Below are positions 1 to 9,315 of a stretch of 64,000 nucleotides of DNA, one piece after another. Source of the DNA: Nocardioides ganghwensis (lineage in GTDB: Bacteria > Actinomycetota > Actinomycetes > Propionibacteriales > Nocardioidaceae); the NCBI RefSeq assembly GCF_014779655.1, contig NZ_JACXYX010000012.1:124001-188000 (forward strand). The letters are read 5' to 3'. The position numbers and the translations under genes are program-made. A model generated the notes under the pieces. That model searched no databases. It had not been told where the DNA came from and worked only from the letters and a program-made list of their open reading frames with translations. Positions within the stretch are counted from its first letter, which is position 1. Each line of letters begins with the position of its first letter.

Positions 1-581
1 TGCCACCGGTCCTGCGCGCGGACGAGGCCGAGGCGCTGATCCGTTCGGCGGCGGCCCGTGCCGACGACGGAACCGCCGTCGGTGTCCGCGACGTCGCGAT
101 GCTCGAGCTGCTCTACGCGACCGGCATCCGCGTCGGCGAGCTGGTCGGCCTCGACATCGATGACGTCGACGCCGAGCGTCGTGTCGTACGCGTCTTCGGC
201 AAGGGCCGCAAGGAGCGATCGGTGCCCTACGGTGTCCCGGCCGGCCGCGCGGTCGACCGCTGGCTGACGACCGGACGGCCGTCGCTGCGCGTGGAGGGCT
301 CGGGCGCGGCGCTCTTCCTCGGCGTCCGTGGTCGGCGCATCGACCAGCGAGCCGTCCGCGACCTGGTCCACCGGCGGATCGCCGACGTACCCGGAGCGCC
401 CGACATCGGACCGCACGGTCTGCGGCACACGGCCGCGACCCACCTGCTCGAGGGTGGGGCCGACCTCCGATCGGTGCAGGAGCTGCTCGGCCACGCATCG
501 CTGGCCACGACGCAGCTCTACACCCACGTCACCACCGACCGGTTGCGCCGGGCCTACCAGCAGGCCCACCCGCGCGCCTGA
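1..581 (+). CDS. xerC: Tyrosine recombinase XerC-like, C-terminal part
   Basis: Site-specific recombinase that resolves chromosome dimers at dif together with XerD. The gene runs off the left edge; the frame is open from base 3, leaving 192 residues of the catalytic domain. All expected catalytic residues are visible, counted from the first complete codon: Arg43 (ATGIRVGEL), Lys67 (FGKGRKER), His138 and Arg141 ([11 protein letters not shown]), His164 (LLGHAS) and nucleophile Tyr173 (QLYTHV). The N-terminal SAM-like DNA-binding domain lies outside the window. XerC rather than XerD is inferred from the position upstream of rpsB, as is usual in actinobacteria. The stop is followed within 35 bp by an array of palindromic repeats. 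Confidence 0.9.
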   Translation, partial: PPVLRADEAEALIRSAAARADDGTAVGVRDVAMLELLYATGIRVGELVGLDIDDVDAERRVVRVFGKGRKERSVPYGVPAGRAVDRWLTTGRPSLRVEGSGAALFLGVRGRRIDQRAVRDLVHRRIADVPGAPDIGPHGLRHTAATHLLEGGADLRSVQELLGHASLATTQLYTHVTTDRLRRAYQQAHPRA

Positions 582-615
582 CGCCCGGCCTCCAGCTCGG
601 GGCGGGGCGCCCGGG

Positions 616-851
616 CCGAGCGTCAGACGTACCCGCACCCATACGTGCCGGTCGGTATGACGCTGGGGGGCGCCCGGGCCGAGCGTCAGACGAACCCGCA
701 CTCATACGTGCCGGTCGGTATGACGCTGCGGGCGCCCGGGCCGAGCGTCAGACGTACCCGCACTCATACGTGCCGGTCGGTATGACGCTGCGGGCCCCGG
801 ACCGAGCGTCAGACGAACCCGCACCCATACGTGCCGGTCGGTATGACGCTG
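616..851. repeat. Four tandem palindromic repeats (about 50-bp units)
   Basis: Four near-identical 50-bp units lie at 616-665, 679-728, 741-790 and 802-851, separated by 11-13 bp of G-rich spacer. Each begins CCGAGCGTCAGACG and ends CGGTATGACGCTG, so the ends are inverted (AGCGTCA / TGACGCT). An inner imperfect inverted pair, ACCCGCAC / GTGCCGGT, surrounds a 6-nt loop. Copies differ at only a few bases (CGTACCC versus CGAACCC; ACCCAT versus ACTCAT). They fill the gap between two convergent genes. This resembles a REP/BIME-type element or a multi-hairpin terminator; function unknown. Confidence 0.9.
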
Positions 852-887
852 CGGGGCGGCGGGGCTCCCGCCGCGAGCCCGCCGACC

Positions 888-1487
888 TCAGACCAGCCAG
901 TCGACCGGGCGGCGCCAGACGTCGAGCGGCGGAGCCCACGGAAGCCTGACCGTGACCGGCTCGTCGCGCCACAGCGGCAGCAGCCGCACCGGACCGCCGC
1001 CGACGAGGGTGAGCGGGTCGAGGTACTCCTCGTCCGCACCCCGGCCCGCGATCAGGCCCCAGTGCAGGCACGAGGCGGGGAAGCAGTGGCTGTCGGTGAG
1101 GACGAGCCGCCCGATCACCTCGCCCGCTGCGACGGCCTGGCCGCGCTCCACGGTGGCCGCGACCGGCTCGTAGGTCGTACGCCGGCCCCCGTGCAGCACC
1201 GTCACGACGGGCTTGCCGCCGATCGACCCCGCGAAGCCGACGGTCCCCGGCAGGGCGGCGCGCACCGCCTGCCCCGGTGCCCCGGCCAGGTCGGCACCGC
1301 GGTGCCCGGCGGCGTACGGGTGCGGGGGCGGCTCGAAGCCCCGGACGACCTCGGGCTCGGGATCCAGCGGCCAGACGCCTGCCGGGCCCTCCGACGCCGA
1401 CGCGGCGGGCGAGGTCCAGGGCAGGACGAGGGTCGTCAGCGCGACGGCGGGGAGGGTGCTCAGGAGGGCGGTCAGGAGGGCGCGCAT
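888..1487 (-). CDS. Secreted M23-fold (LytM-like) peptidase domain protein
   Basis: A 199-residue protein with an N-terminal signal peptide (about residues 1-32, hydrophobic core then SPAASAS) followed by a single M23/LytM beta-fold domain, the family that cleaves peptidoglycan cross-bridges or activates other amidases. The zinc ligands His62 and Asp66 (GHRGADLAG) and His142 (CLHWGL) are present. The first His of the usual HxH pair is Cys140, so catalysis may be altered or lost. The ATG start was chosen because it begins the signal peptide; a GACGAT hexamer on the same strand ends 6 nt before it, which fits leaderless expression. It is convergent with xerC across the palindromic repeats and divergent from rpsB. 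Confidence 0.8.
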   Translation of the reverse strand: MRALLTALLSTLPAVALTTLVLPWTSPAASASEGPAGVWPLDPEPEVVRGFEPPPHPYAAGHRGADLAGAPGQAVRAALPGTVGFAGSIGGKPVVTVLHGGRRTTYEPVAATVERGQAVAAGEVIGRLVLTDSHCFPASCLHWGLIAGRGADEEYLDPLTLVGGGPVRLLPLWRDEPVTVRLPWAPPLDVWRRPVDWLV

Positions 1488-1918
1488 CGGCCGATCGTCG
1501 CGGGATCCGGCACCGCCTCGCGGCGCGCGCCGCCCCTGCCTGTGGACGAAGAGCCGGCGCGGCGGGCTGTGGACGGTCCGTGGCTGCCGGATGCACGCTC
1601 GGGCTGGGCGGTGACGAGGCCCCACACGGATTCGCCGATGCGGGAAAAGAAGGCCTACGATGTGCGGAGCAGTCCACCCGGACTGACTTCGCACGCTCGC
1701 TGACCGCGTCGGAATGCATCCCTGGTTCCGGACCGCCCGTGGGCGTCGGTCCTCAGTTCCGCCAGCTCCACGCTGCGGATCGGACCGGCGCGCGAGCGTC
1801 AGGGCACCCGGCACCCGCCGGGCGCAGCAACTGAAAACCAACAGGAGTCCGCTCCCGGTCCGCACCTGCCGCAAGGTCGGGCACATCGGTGAGCGCCTCC
1901 GCTACAACAGGAGAACCC
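1488..1918. promoter_or_regulatory. Divergent intergenic region and rpsB leader
   Basis: This 431-bp gap holds no convincing gene. Near its left edge GACGAT (minus strand, 1494-1499) may drive the M23 gene. For rpsB, a TACGAT hexamer at 1656-1661 is the best -10 candidate, which would give a leader of about 250 nt. That leader contains a GGACCG...CGGTCC hairpin at 1730-1752 and a CCCGG/CCGGG-rich inverted segment near 1804-1822. The rpsB ribosome binding site AGGAG is at 1909-1913. A long structured leader suits ribosomal-protein feedback control, but no known motif was recognised. Confidence 0.45.
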
Positions 1919-2944
1919 ATGGCAGTCGTCACCATGCGCCAGCTGCTCGAGAGCGGCGTCCACTTCGGTCACCAGACCCGTCGCTGGAACCCCAAGATGA
2001 AGCGCTTCATCATGACCGAGCGCAACGGCATCTACATCATCGACCTGCAGCAGTCGCTCGCCTACATCGACCGCTCCTACGCCTTCGTCAAGGAGACGGT
2101 CGCCAGGGGCGGCGTCATCATGTTCGTCGGCACCAAGAAGCAGGCCCAGGAGGCCATCGCCGAGCAGGCGACGCGCGTCGGGATGCCCTACGTCAACCAG
2201 CGCTGGCTCGGCGGCATGCTCACCAACTTCCAGACCGTGCACCAGCGGATCAACCGCCTCAAGGAGCTCGACGAGGTCGACTTCGACAACGTCGCGGGCT
2301 CCGGTCGCACCAAGAAGGAGCTCCTGCAGATGAAGCGGGAGCGCGACAAGCTCGACAAGACCCTCGGCGGCATCCGCGAGATGTCCAAGGTCCCCTCCGC
2401 GGTGTGGATCGTCGACACCAACAAGGAGCACCTGGCGGTCGAGGAGGCGCGCAAGCTGCGCATCCCGATCATCGGCATCCTCGACTCCAACTGCGACCCC
2501 GACCTCGTCGACTTCCCGATCCCGGGCAACGACGACGCCATCCGCGCGGTCGGCCTGCTGACCCGCGTGGTCGCCGACGCCGTCGCCGAGGGCCTCATCG
2601 CCCGCTCGGGTGCCAAGGCCGGCGACGCCGACGAGACCGTCGGTGCCGAGGAGCCCCTGGCCGAGTGGGAGCGCGAGCTCCTCGAGGGCGACGCCGAGAA
2701 GACGGCCGCGGCCGCCACCGGCGACGCCACCGCCGAGACCCCGGCCTCCGAGGCCACCGGTGCTGCTGCCGAGGCCCCGCAGGCCGAGGCCGCCGCCGAG
2801 GCTGCGACCGACGCCCCGGCCGAGGCCGCTGCCGCCGACGACGCCGAGACGGCTGTCGAGGCTCCCGCCGAGACCGAGGCTCCCGCCGAGGACGCTGCTG
2901 CCGAGGCGCCCGCCGCCGAGGCCGAGGCCGACAAGAAGGACTGA
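1919..2944 (+). CDS. rpsB: 30S ribosomal protein S2
   Basis: Small-subunit ribosomal protein S2, 341 residues. The start [19 protein letters not shown] is preceded by AGGAG at a normal distance, so the in-frame upstream start 30 bp earlier is rejected. Conserved S2 blocks include the [12 protein letters not shown] segment and the GTKKQAQ segment. The S2 core ends near residue 240. The last 95 or so residues form an Ala/Glu/Pro-rich low-complexity acidic tail ending in ADKKD, making the protein longer than the usual 240-300. It is first in the conserved rpsB-tsf pair. Confidence 0.98.
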   Translation: MAVVTMRQLLESGVHFGHQTRRWNPKMKRFIMTERNGIYIIDLQQSLAYIDRSYAFVKETVARGGVIMFVGTKKQAQEAIAEQATRVGMPYVNQRWLGGMLTNFQTVHQRINRLKELDEVDFDNVAGSGRTKKELLQMKRERDKLDKTLGGIREMSKVPSAVWIVDTNKEHLAVEEARKLRIPIIGILDSNCDPDLVDFPIPGNDDAIRAVGLLTRVVADAVAEGLIARSGAKAGDADETVGAEEPLAEWERELLEGDAEKTAAAATGDATAETPASEATGAAAEAPQAEAAAEAATDAPAEAAAADDAETAVEAPAETEAPAEDAAAEAPAAEAEADKKD

Positions 2945-2953
2945 GCAGGTCAC

Positions 2954-2983
2954 GCCGGCCGCGGGCTCCTGCCCGCGGCCGGC
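2954..2983 (+). terminator. Perfect 13-bp hairpin between rpsB and tsf
   Basis: GCCGGCCGCGGGC (2954-2966), loop TCCT, then GCCCGCGGCCGGC (2971-2983). There is no T-run, as is common in GC-rich actinobacteria. It may act as a partial terminator or processing site that sets the rpsB:tsf ratio. Confidence 0.75.
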
Positions 2984-3057
2984 GACCCGCGTCGTCCCAC
3001 CGCGCCGGCTCGCGGAGCCGGACGTAGAACTCCCTCTGGATCGAAGGAAGAAGGACC

Positions 3058-3870
3058 ATGGCCAACTTCACCGCTGCCGACGTCAAGAAGCTCCGTGAGC
3101 TGACCCAGGCCGGGATGATGGACTGCAAGAAGGCGCTGACCGAGACGGACGGCGACTTCGACAAGGCCGTCGAGCTGCTCCGCGTCAAGGGTGCCGCCAA
3201 GGCTGCCGCCCGCGGCGCCGAGCGCGAGACCGCCGCCGGCCTCGTCGCCACTGCCGGCAACGCGCTGGTCGAGCTCAAGAGCGAGACCGACTTCGTCGCC
3301 AAGAACGAGGACTTCATCGCCAAGGCGCAGCAGATCGCCGAGGTCGCCAACGAGGTCAAGGCCGCCGACACCGCGGCCCTCAAGGCCGCCGAGCTCGACG
3401 GCAAGACCGTCGGCGAGGTCGTCGAGGACCTGGCCATCACCATCGGCGAGAAGATCGAGCTGGGCGAGGTCGCCTACTTCGAGGGCAACACCGTCACCTA
3501 CATGCACAAGCGTGCCGCCGACCTTCCCCCCGCCGTGGGCGTGCTGGTCGAGTTCGAGGGTGACGAGACCGCCGCCCGTGGCGCCGCGATGCAGATCGCC
3601 GCGATGAAGGCCCAGTACCTCACCCGCGACGAGGTCCCCGCCGACGTCGTCGAGTCCGAGCGCTCCATCGCCGAGCAGAAGACCCGCGAGGAGGGCAAGC
3701 CCGAGCAGGCGATCGCCAAGATCGTCGAGGGTCGCCTCGGTGGCTTCTTCAAGGAGATCGTCCTGCTCGAGCAGGAGTCGGTCACCGAGTCCAAGAAGTC
3801 GGTCAAGGCCGTCCTGGACGAGGCCGGCACCACTGTGACGCGGTTCGCCCGCTTCGAGGTCGGCGCCTGA
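3058..3870 (+). CDS. tsf: Translation elongation factor Ts
   Basis: Guanine-nucleotide exchange factor for EF-Tu, 270 residues. The N-terminal UBA-like domain ([20 protein letters not shown]) and the [10 protein letters not shown] motif that contacts the EF-Tu Mg/phosphate region are clear. It is a single-repeat actinobacterial form ending in [12 protein letters not shown] is preceded by GGAAGAAGGA. It lies 113 bp downstream of rpsB with a hairpin between, and is closed by a strong hairpin before pyrH. Confidence 0.98.
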   Translation: MANFTAADVKKLRELTQAGMMDCKKALTETDGDFDKAVELLRVKGAAKAAARGAERETAAGLVATAGNALVELKSETDFVAKNEDFIAKAQQIAEVANEVKAADTAALKAAELDGKTVGEVVEDLAITIGEKIELGEVAYFEGNTVTYMHKRAADLPPAVGVLVEFEGDETAARGAAMQIAAMKAQYLTRDEVPADVVESERSIAEQKTREEGKPEQAIAKIVEGRLGGFFKEIVLLEQESVTESKKSVKAVLDEAGTTVTRFARFEVGA

Positions 3871-3892
3871 CGCCACGCTCCACCTGATCACC

Positions 3893-3931
3893 GACGAGGG
3901 GTCGTACGCCACGGCGTACGGCCCCTCCGTC
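3893..3931 (+). terminator. Hairpin terminator after tsf
   Basis: Inner stem CGTACGCC/GGCGTACG (3903-3910 and 3913-3920), then one T-G pair, then GAGGGG/CCCCTC and a bulged GACG/CGTC outer stem. The T-G pair forms only in plus-strand RNA. Confidence 0.8.
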
Positions 3932-4016
3932 GTCGGGGGTCGCGTCCGGGTTCGACCCCCGGGGCTGCTGGCCGGTAGGTTTCGGATGACCCACCCAGGC
4001 GCGCGAAGGGAAGCAC

Positions 4017-4730
4017 GTGGCGTACAAGCGAGTCCTCCTCAAACTCTCCGGTGAAGTGTTCGGCGGAGGCGAGGTGGGATTGGACCTCGACGTCATCAAC
4101 GCCTTGGCCTCCGAGGTGGCCGAGGTCGCCAAGTCGGGCGTGCAGATCGCCATCGTCGTGGGCGGCGGCAACTTCTTCCGCGGCGCCGAGCTCCAGCAGC
4201 GCGGCATGGAGCGTGCCCGCGCCGACTACATGGGGATGCTCGGCACGGTGATGAACTGCCTCGCGCTGCAGGACCTCATCGAGAAGCACGGCGTCGAGAC
4301 CCGCGTGCAGACCGCCATCACGATGGGCCAGGTCGCCGAGCCCTACATCCCGCGCCGCGCGATCCGGCACATGGAGAAGGGCCGCGTCGTGATCTTCGGC
4401 GCAGGTGCCGGCATGCCGTTCTTCTCCACCGACACCGTCGCCGCCCAGCGCGCGCTCGAGACGCGTTGCGAGGTGATCCTGATGGGCAAGCAGGGCGTGG
4501 ACGGCGTCTACGACTCCGACCCCAAGCAGAACCCCGACGCGGTCAAGTTCGACCGGCTGACCTACGACGAGTACCTCGCCCGCGACCTCAAGGTCGCCGA
4601 CGCGACGGGCATCGCGATGGCACGCGACAACAAGATGGACATGGTCTTCTTCAACCTCTCCACGCCGGGCACCATCGTGCGCGCCGTGCGGGGTGAGAAG
4701 ATTGGCACGCTGGTCAGCAGCTCGGCCTGA
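4017..4730 (+). CDS. pyrH: UMP kinase
   Basis: Phosphorylates UMP to UDP, 237 residues, of the bacterial amino-acid-kinase fold (not the eukaryotic adenylate-kinase type). The N-terminal KLSGEVFGG phosphate-binding loop, the GGGNFFRG segment, DYMGMLGT and the C-terminal [13 protein letters not shown] block are characteristic. The start is GTG, with GAAGGGAAG upstream. It sits between tsf and frr as in most actinobacteria. Confidence 0.97.
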   Translation: MAYKRVLLKLSGEVFGGGEVGLDLDVINALASEVAEVAKSGVQIAIVVGGGNFFRGAELQQRGMERARADYMGMLGTVMNCLALQDLIEKHGVETRVQTAITMGQVAEPYIPRRAIRHMEKGRVVIFGAGAGMPFFSTDTVAAQRALETRCEVILMGKQGVDGVYDSDPKQNPDAVKFDRLTYDEYLARDLKVADATGIAMARDNKMDMVFFNLSTPGTIVRAVRGEKIGTLVSSSA

Positions 4731-4793
4731 CCGGGCCCGGCGACCACCCTTCACCGCGCCCGCACCACGGACGTACGACGAGAGAGAGCAACC

Positions 4794-5351
4794 GTGATCA
4801 ACGACGTCATGAACGATGCCGACGCCAAGATGGGCAAGTCCGTCGAGGCGACCCGCGAGGAGTTCGCCGCGATCCGCGCCGGTCGCGCCAACCCGGCCAT
4901 GTTCGCCAAGATCACGGCCGACTACTACGGCACCCAGACGCCCCTGCAGCAGCTGGCCAGCTTCACCTCCCAGGACGCGCGCACGATCCTGATCCAGCCG
5001 TTCGACGTCGGTGCGATGACCGCGATCGAGAAGGCCATCCGCGACTCCGACCTCGGCGTGAACCCCGCCAACGACGGCAGGGTGCTGCGCTGCGTCTTCC
5101 CCGAGCTGACGGAGGAGCGCCGCAAGGAGTTCATCAAGCTCGCCAAGGCGAAGGCCGAGGACGGACGCGTGTCGGTACGCAACGTGCGCCGCACGGCCAA
5201 GCAGGCCCTCGAGAAGCTCGAGAAGGACGGCGAGGTCGGCAAGGACGACGTCACCGGCGCGGAGAAGCGCCTGGACGCCCTCACCAAGACCCACACCGAC
5301 AAGATCGACGAGCTGGTCAAGCACAAGGAAGCCGAGCTGCTCGAGGTCTGA
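4794..5351 (+). CDS. frr: Ribosome recycling factor
   Basis: 185-residue factor that splits post-termination ribosomes together with EF-G. Normal length; conserved features are the N-terminal MNDADAKMGKSVEATREEF helix, the RAGRANPAM turn and the VRNVRRTAKQALEKLEKDGE helix. GTG start with a GAGAGAGA purine tract upstream. It follows pyrH by 63 bp and precedes cdsA by 13 bp, so pyrH-frr-cdsA is probably one operon. Confidence 0.97.
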   Translation: MINDVMNDADAKMGKSVEATREEFAAIRAGRANPAMFAKITADYYGTQTPLQQLASFTSQDARTILIQPFDVGAMTAIEKAIRDSDLGVNPANDGRVLRCVFPELTEERRKEFIKLAKAKAEDGRVSVRNVRRTAKQALEKLEKDGEVGKDDVTGAEKRLDALTKTHTDKIDELVKHKEAELLEV

Positions 5352-5364
5352 GCACCCCCCTTCG

Positions 5365-6276
5365 ATGAGCACACCCGAACCTCCGGCGCCGCCGGCTCCC
5401 GAGCCCGGAGCGACGAACCAGGCGCCCAAGGACCACGGCCGCGCCGGCCGCGACCTGCGCGCCGCCGTCACCTCCGCGGTGCTCCTGGTCGCGGCGATCC
5501 TGCTGTCGCTGCTGTTCTGGAAGCCCGCCTTCATGGGCATCGTCGCCGTCGCGGTGGTGGTGGCGGTCTGGGAGCTGCAGAAGGGGTTGTCGGCCAAGGG
5601 GATCGACATCCCCGAGCAGCCGCTGATGCTCGGCGGCGTGGTGATGGTGGTCGTCGCCTACGTGTGGGGTGCGCCGGCGCTGGTGACCGCCACCGCCGTC
5701 ACGGCGCTGGTGATCATGCTGTGGCTCCTGCGACGAGGCGTCGACGGCTACGTCAAGAACGCGACCGCCTCGGTCTTCACCCTGGTCTACGTCCCGTTCC
5801 TCGCCTCCTTCGTCGCGCTGCTGCTGGGGGAGGGCGGCAAGGCGCCGGTCCTCGGGCTCAACCTCGACGACCCCGGCATGCGCGGCGTGGTCACGTTCAT
5901 CGCCATCACGGTGGCCTCCGACACCGGTGGCTACGTCGCCGGTGTCCTGTTCGGCAAGCACCCGATGGCCCGGGTGATCTCGCCGAAGAAGTCGTGGGAG
6001 GGCTTCGTCGGCTCCCTGGTCGCCACGATCGCAGTGGGCGTCTGGCTGGTCACGGCGTTCCTGGGCGGCGACTGGTGGGTCGGGGTCCTGCTCGGGGTGA
6101 TCGCCGCGGTGATGGCCACCCTGGGCGACCTGTGCGAGTCCGTCATCAAGCGCGACCTCGGCATCAAGGACATGAGCCAGGTCATCCCCGGCCACGGCGG
6201 CCTGATGGACCGACTCGACTCGCTGCTGGCGACGGTCGCGCCGATCTGGCTGGTCCTCTACTACCTCGTCTTCTGA
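5365..6276 (+). CDS. cdsA: Phosphatidate cytidylyltransferase (CDP-diacylglycerol synthase)
   Basis: Integral membrane enzyme converting phosphatidate and CTP to CDP-diacylglycerol, the precursor of phospholipids. 303 residues with an N-terminal soluble Pro-rich stretch (1-35), about eight hydrophobic segments, and the C-terminal signature spanning LGDLCESVIKRDLGIKDM and PGHGGLMDRLDS, which carries the catalytic Asp residues. The start lies 13 bp after the frr stop; its Shine-Dalgarno is weak, suggesting coupling to frr. Confidence 0.95.
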   Translation: MSTPEPPAPPAPEPGATNQAPKDHGRAGRDLRAAVTSAVLLVAAILLSLLFWKPAFMGIVAVAVVVAVWELQKGLSAKGIDIPEQPLMLGGVVMVVVAYVWGAPALVTATAVTALVIMLWLLRRGVDGYVKNATASVFTLVYVPFLASFVALLLGEGGKAPVLGLNLDDPGMRGVVTFIAITVASDTGGYVAGVLFGKHPMARVISPKKSWEGFVGSLVATIAVGVWLVTAFLGGDWWVGVLLGVIAAVMATLGDLCESVIKRDLGIKDMSQVIPGHGGLMDRLDSLLATVAPIWLVLYYLVF

Positions 6277-6287
6277 GGCAGCCCCAG

Positions 6288-7070
6288 ATGCGCTTGCTGG
6301 TCACGGGCGGCCGGACGGGATACCTCGGCCGGCACGTCGTACGCGCTGCCGCGGGCCACGACGTGGTGGCGGTGGGCTCCGCGGACGCCGACGTACGCGA
6401 CCCCGCAGCCGTCGACGCGCTCGTCGACCGGCACCGCCCGGACGCGGTCGTGCACACCGCCTACGTCCAGTCCGACCCCGACGTCACGGGAGCCGGCGCT
6501 GTCCACGTCGCGCAGGCCGCCGCCCGCGTCGGGGCGCGCCTGGTGCTGGTCTCCTCCGACGTCGTGTTCGGCGGCTCCGACCAGCCCTACGACGAGTCGG
6601 CGGTGCCCGACCCCGTGTCGGCCTACGGCGAGGCCAAGGTGCTGGCCGAGTCGGCTGCGCTCGCGTCCGGTGCAGACGTCGTGGTGGCGCGGACCTCGCT
6701 CCTCCTGGGCGACGGGGAGTCGAAGCACGAGGCGCTGTTCCGTGAGCTGGCCCGCGGCGCGGACGGCGCGCTCTTCCAGGACGAGCGACGCTGCCCGGTC
6801 CACGTCGCCGACCTGGCGGCGGCCCTGGTGGAGCTCGCGGGCAACGACGTGCGCGGGGTGCTGCACGTCGGCGGAGCGGACCCGGTGAGCCGCCTCGAGC
6901 TCGGCCGGCTGGTCGCCCGGCGCGACGGCCTGGACCCCGGCGTCCTGCGCGCGGGTCGACGGTCCGACCTCGCCGACCCCGGCCCCATCGACGTACGCCT
7001 CGACTCGTCCCTCGCCTCGCGGCTGCTCGCGACCCGGCTGCGCGGGGCGCGGGAGTTCCTGGCGGGGTGA
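6288..7070 (+). CDS. NAD(P)-dependent sugar-nucleotide reductase, RmlD-like
   Basis: 260-residue short-chain dehydrogenase resembling dTDP-4-dehydrorhamnose reductases. The N-terminal nucleotide-binding loop is TGGRTGYLG, followed by a VVHTAY segment, the VSSDVVFGG strand and the YxxxK dyad in SAYGEAK (near residue 110). The C-terminal substrate region is RmlD-like (CPVHVADLAAAL, VLHVGG). It lies 11 bp after cdsA and 18 bp before the phosphatase gene, with no other rhamnose genes nearby, so the substrate is uncertain. Confidence 0.75.
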   Translation: MRLLVTGGRTGYLGRHVVRAAAGHDVVAVGSADADVRDPAAVDALVDRHRPDAVVHTAYVQSDPDVTGAGAVHVAQAAARVGARLVLVSSDVVFGGSDQPYDESAVPDPVSAYGEAKVLAESAALASGADVVVARTSLLLGDGESKHEALFRELARGADGALFQDERRCPVHVADLAAALVELAGNDVRGVLHVGGADPVSRLELGRLVARRDGLDPGVLRAGRRSDLADPGPIDVRLDSSLASRLLATRLRGAREFLAG

Positions 7071-7088
7071 CGACGGGGTGACGGCACG

Positions 7089-7601
7089 ATGACCCTGCAC
7101 CTGGTCCGGCACGGACGTCCCCTCGTCACGCCCGGTGTCCCCGCCGCCGAGTGGGCCCTCGACCCGGCGGCGTACGACGGCGTGTGGGCGCTGCGGGACT
7201 CGGGACGGCTGCCCGCGCGAGCAGCGTGGCTCACCTCGCCCGAGCCGAAGGCGGTGCAGACGGCCCAGCTCCTCACCGACGGCGAGGTGGGCGTCCTGGC
7301 CGACCTCCGCGAGCACCAGCGCACGGGGGAGTGGGTCGAGGACTTCGCCGGAGCCGTGCGCCGAGCCTTCGACCACCCGGACCGCCCCGCAGTCGACGGG
7401 TGGGAGCCCCTGGACGACTGCCGCAGACGGGTGACCACCGCCGTACGCCGGGTGCTGGAGGTGCACGCCGGCGCGGACGTCGTGCTCGTCGGGCACGGCA
7501 CGGCCTGGACGCTGGTGGCGGCCGACCTGACGGGGAAGCCGCCCGACCTCGAGCGCTGGGAGTCGCTGGCGATGCCGGACGTCATCCGCGTCGACCCGTG
7601 A
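7089..7601 (+). CDS. Histidine phosphatase family protein
   Basis: 170-residue protein of the phosphoglycerate mutase-like (histidine phosphatase) superfamily. The catalytic RHG is in LVRHGRP (residues 5-11) and the second His in LVGHGTAW near residue 135. These two motifs and the overall length indicate a small phosphatase; the substrate cannot be deduced. It is probably co-transcribed with the reductase 18 bp upstream. Confidence 0.8.
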   Translation: MTLHLVRHGRPLVTPGVPAAEWALDPAAYDGVWALRDSGRLPARAAWLTSPEPKAVQTAQLLTDGEVGVLADLREHQRTGEWVEDFAGAVRRAFDHPDRPAVDGWEPLDDCRRRVTTAVRRVLEVHAGADVVLVGHGTAWTLVAADLTGKPPDLERWESLAMPDVIRVDP

Positions 7602-7667
7602 CCGGCACCACCCGGCCGGATGCCCCGGTCACCGCGTGCCCCGCGTCGTCGGGCGCCGTCGACCACC

Positions 7668-7673
7668 TAGGCT
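7668..7673 (+). promoter_or_regulatory. -10 box TAGGCT for a leaderless gene
   Basis: TAGGCT ends 6 nt before the GTG at 7680, so transcription should begin at or next to the start codon. No Shine-Dalgarno is present. Confidence 0.6.
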
Positions 7674-7679
7674 GACGGC

Positions 7680-8027
7680 GTGGAGACGCACGAGGCCCAG
7701 CAGGGCGAGCTGCCGCAGGACCGGCACTTCGAGTGGTGGCACCACAGCCACCCCACCTTCGCCGGCATCACCGGCTTCTTCGCCGGGATGCTCTACGTCA
7801 CGGCCGTGCCGGGCGCCTTCGCCGGCATCCTGCGGCTCCTCTTCACCTACGAGACCGCCGAGAAGCTCTTCCCCTTCGTGCTGCTCGCCCTCGTGGTGCC
7901 GATCGCGATGCTGGTCAAGCGCAAGACCCGGCGCTTCGCCCAGTTCATGTTCGTCGGGATGGTCGTCACGACCCTCGTGGTGCTGGGAGTGGCCTCGCTG
8001 GTGCTCTACTTCATGGTCGACGCCTGA
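7680..8027 (+). CDS. Small integral membrane protein, function unknown
   Basis: 115-residue protein not recognised. A charged N-terminus with [13 protein letters not shown] is followed by three predicted transmembrane helices (about residues 28-52, 60-80 and 88-112) separated by short loops, one of them basic (KRKTRRF). GTG start chosen because a TAGGCT -10 lies 6 nt upstream. It stands alone between the phosphatase and rlmN. Confidence 0.75.
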   Translation: METHEAQQGELPQDRHFEWWHHSHPTFAGITGFFAGMLYVTAVPGAFAGILRLLFTYETAEKLFPFVLLALVVPIAMLVKRKTRRFAQFMFVGMVVTTLVVLGVASLVLYFMVDA

Positions 8028-8085
8028 CGCCCTCGCCTGCTCGCTGAATCGACCCGGTGCCCGCCGGGGTGGGAGGATCGGGGCG

Positions 8086-9222
8086 ATGTCCGACTCCACT
8101 CAGCAGCCGATCACGACCCTGCCCCTCGTCTTCGACGAGCCGCGCGGCCGCAAGAAGCCGCCTCCGCACCTCGCCGACCTCGACGAGGCGGGCCGCAAGG
8201 CACGCCTGGAGGAGATGGGACTGCCGGGCTTCCGTGCCAAGCAGCTCTCGAACCACTACTTCTCCCGCCTCGTCGACGACCCGGCCGAGATGACGGACCT
8301 GCCGGCCGGTCAGCGCGACGAGCTCGTGTCCGCGCTGCTGCCGCACCTCATGACGCCGCTGCGCACGATGGAGGCCGACAAGGGCACCACCCGCAAGACG
8401 CTGTGGAAGCTCTTCGACGGCGCGCTCGTCGAGTCGGTGCTGATGCGCTATCCCGACCGCGCCACGATCTGCGTCTCGAGCCAGGCCGGCTGCGGCATGG
8501 CGTGCCCGTTCTGCGCCACCGGGATGGGCGGGCTGCAGCGCAACATGTCGACCTCCGAGATCGTCGAGCAGGTCGTCGCCGGCGCCCGCTCGCTGGCCCG
8601 CGGCGAGGTCCCCGGTGGTCCCGGCCGCGTGTCCAACGTGGTGTTCATGGGCATGGGTGAGCCCCTCGCCAACTACAAGGCGGTCATCGGGGCCGTACGC
8701 CGCCTCACCGACCCCTCGCCGGCCGGCCTCGGGATGAGCGCCCGCGGGGTCACCGTCTCCACCGTCGGCCTCGTGCCGCGGATCAACCAGCTCGCCGACG
8801 AGGGCATCCCGGTCACGCTCGCGCTGAGCCTGCACGCGCCCGACGACGAGCTGCGCAACGAGCTGGTCCCGATCAACACGCGCTTCTCGGTCGCCGAGAC
8901 CGTCGAGGCCGCCTGGAACTACGCGGCGAAGACCAAGCGCCGGGTCTCCATCGAGTACGCCATGATGCGCGGCATCAACGACCAGGCGCACCGCGCCGAC
9001 CTGCTCGGCGACGTGCTCAACTCGTACGGCGACTGGGGCTGGGTCCACGTGAACCTCATCCCGCTCAACCCGATCGAGGGCTCGAAGTGGACCGCCTCTG
9101 ACCCGGCCGACGAGCGCGAGTTCGTCCGGCGCCTCGAGGCCAAGGGCATCCCGACGACGGTCCGCGACACCCGCGGCCGGGAGATCGACGGCGCCTGCGG
9201 GCAGCTCGCCGCCAAGGAGTAG
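8086..9222 (+). CDS. rlmN: 23S rRNA (adenine2503-C2)-methyltransferase
   Basis: Radical SAM dual-specificity methylase that modifies A2503 of 23S rRNA and A37 of some tRNAs. 378 residues. The radical-SAM cluster motif is Cys136, Cys140, Cys143 (CGMACPFC). The conserved methyl-accepting C-terminal Cys is at about 371 (IDGACGQL), and GEPLANY follows the GMG turn. ATG is preceded by GAGGAT ending 7 nt upstream, which could be a leaderless -10 or a weak ribosome binding site. Confidence 0.96.
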   Translation: MSDSTQQPITTLPLVFDEPRGRKKPPPHLADLDEAGRKARLEEMGLPGFRAKQLSNHYFSRLVDDPAEMTDLPAGQRDELVSALLPHLMTPLRTMEADKGTTRKTLWKLFDGALVESVLMRYPDRATICVSSQAGCGMACPFCATGMGGLQRNMSTSEIVEQVVAGARSLARGEVPGGPGRVSNVVFMGMGEPLANYKAVIGAVRRLTDPSPAGLGMSARGVTVSTVGLVPRINQLADEGIPVTLALSLHAPDDELRNELVPINTRFSVAETVEAAWNYAAKTKRRVSIEYAMMRGINDQAHRADLLGDVLNSYGDWGWVHVNLIPLNPIEGSKWTASDPADEREFVRRLEAKGIPTTVRDTRGREIDGACGQLAAKE

Positions 9223-9302
9223 CCCGGGTCGCGGCGCCGGGGCGTCGAAGACCGTTCACGTGACCTTCGCACGGACCGGGGCTTCCGTTGCGGGTCGCTT
9301 CC

Positions 9303-9308
9303 TAGCGT
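9303..9308 (+). promoter_or_regulatory. -10 box TAGCGT for a leaderless gene
   Basis: TAGCGT ends 7 nt before the ATG at 9316. A near-palindrome TTCACGTGA lies about 50 bp further upstream. Confidence 0.55.
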
Positions 9309-9315
9309 CCGTGGC

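Noticed and set aside
616..851. CRISPR array with short spacers
   Set aside because: Units are 50 bp with 11-13-bp G-rich gaps that are similar to each other, and each unit is self-complementary; no cas genes.
1..1500. Integrated mobile element suggested by a tyrosine recombinase next to repeats
   Set aside because: The recombinase matches chromosomal XerC, its position upstream of rpsB is normal, and no phage or transposon genes are seen.
748..1719. A long minus-strand open frame ending in SVIPTGTYECGYV
   Set aside because: It overlaps the M23 gene in another frame, ends in the palindromic repeats and has no start signal; it is a GC-rich shadow frame.
2595..3443. Several long frames antisense to rpsB and tsf
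   Set aside because: Typical high-GC antisense frames that mirror Ala/Glu codons of the real genes.
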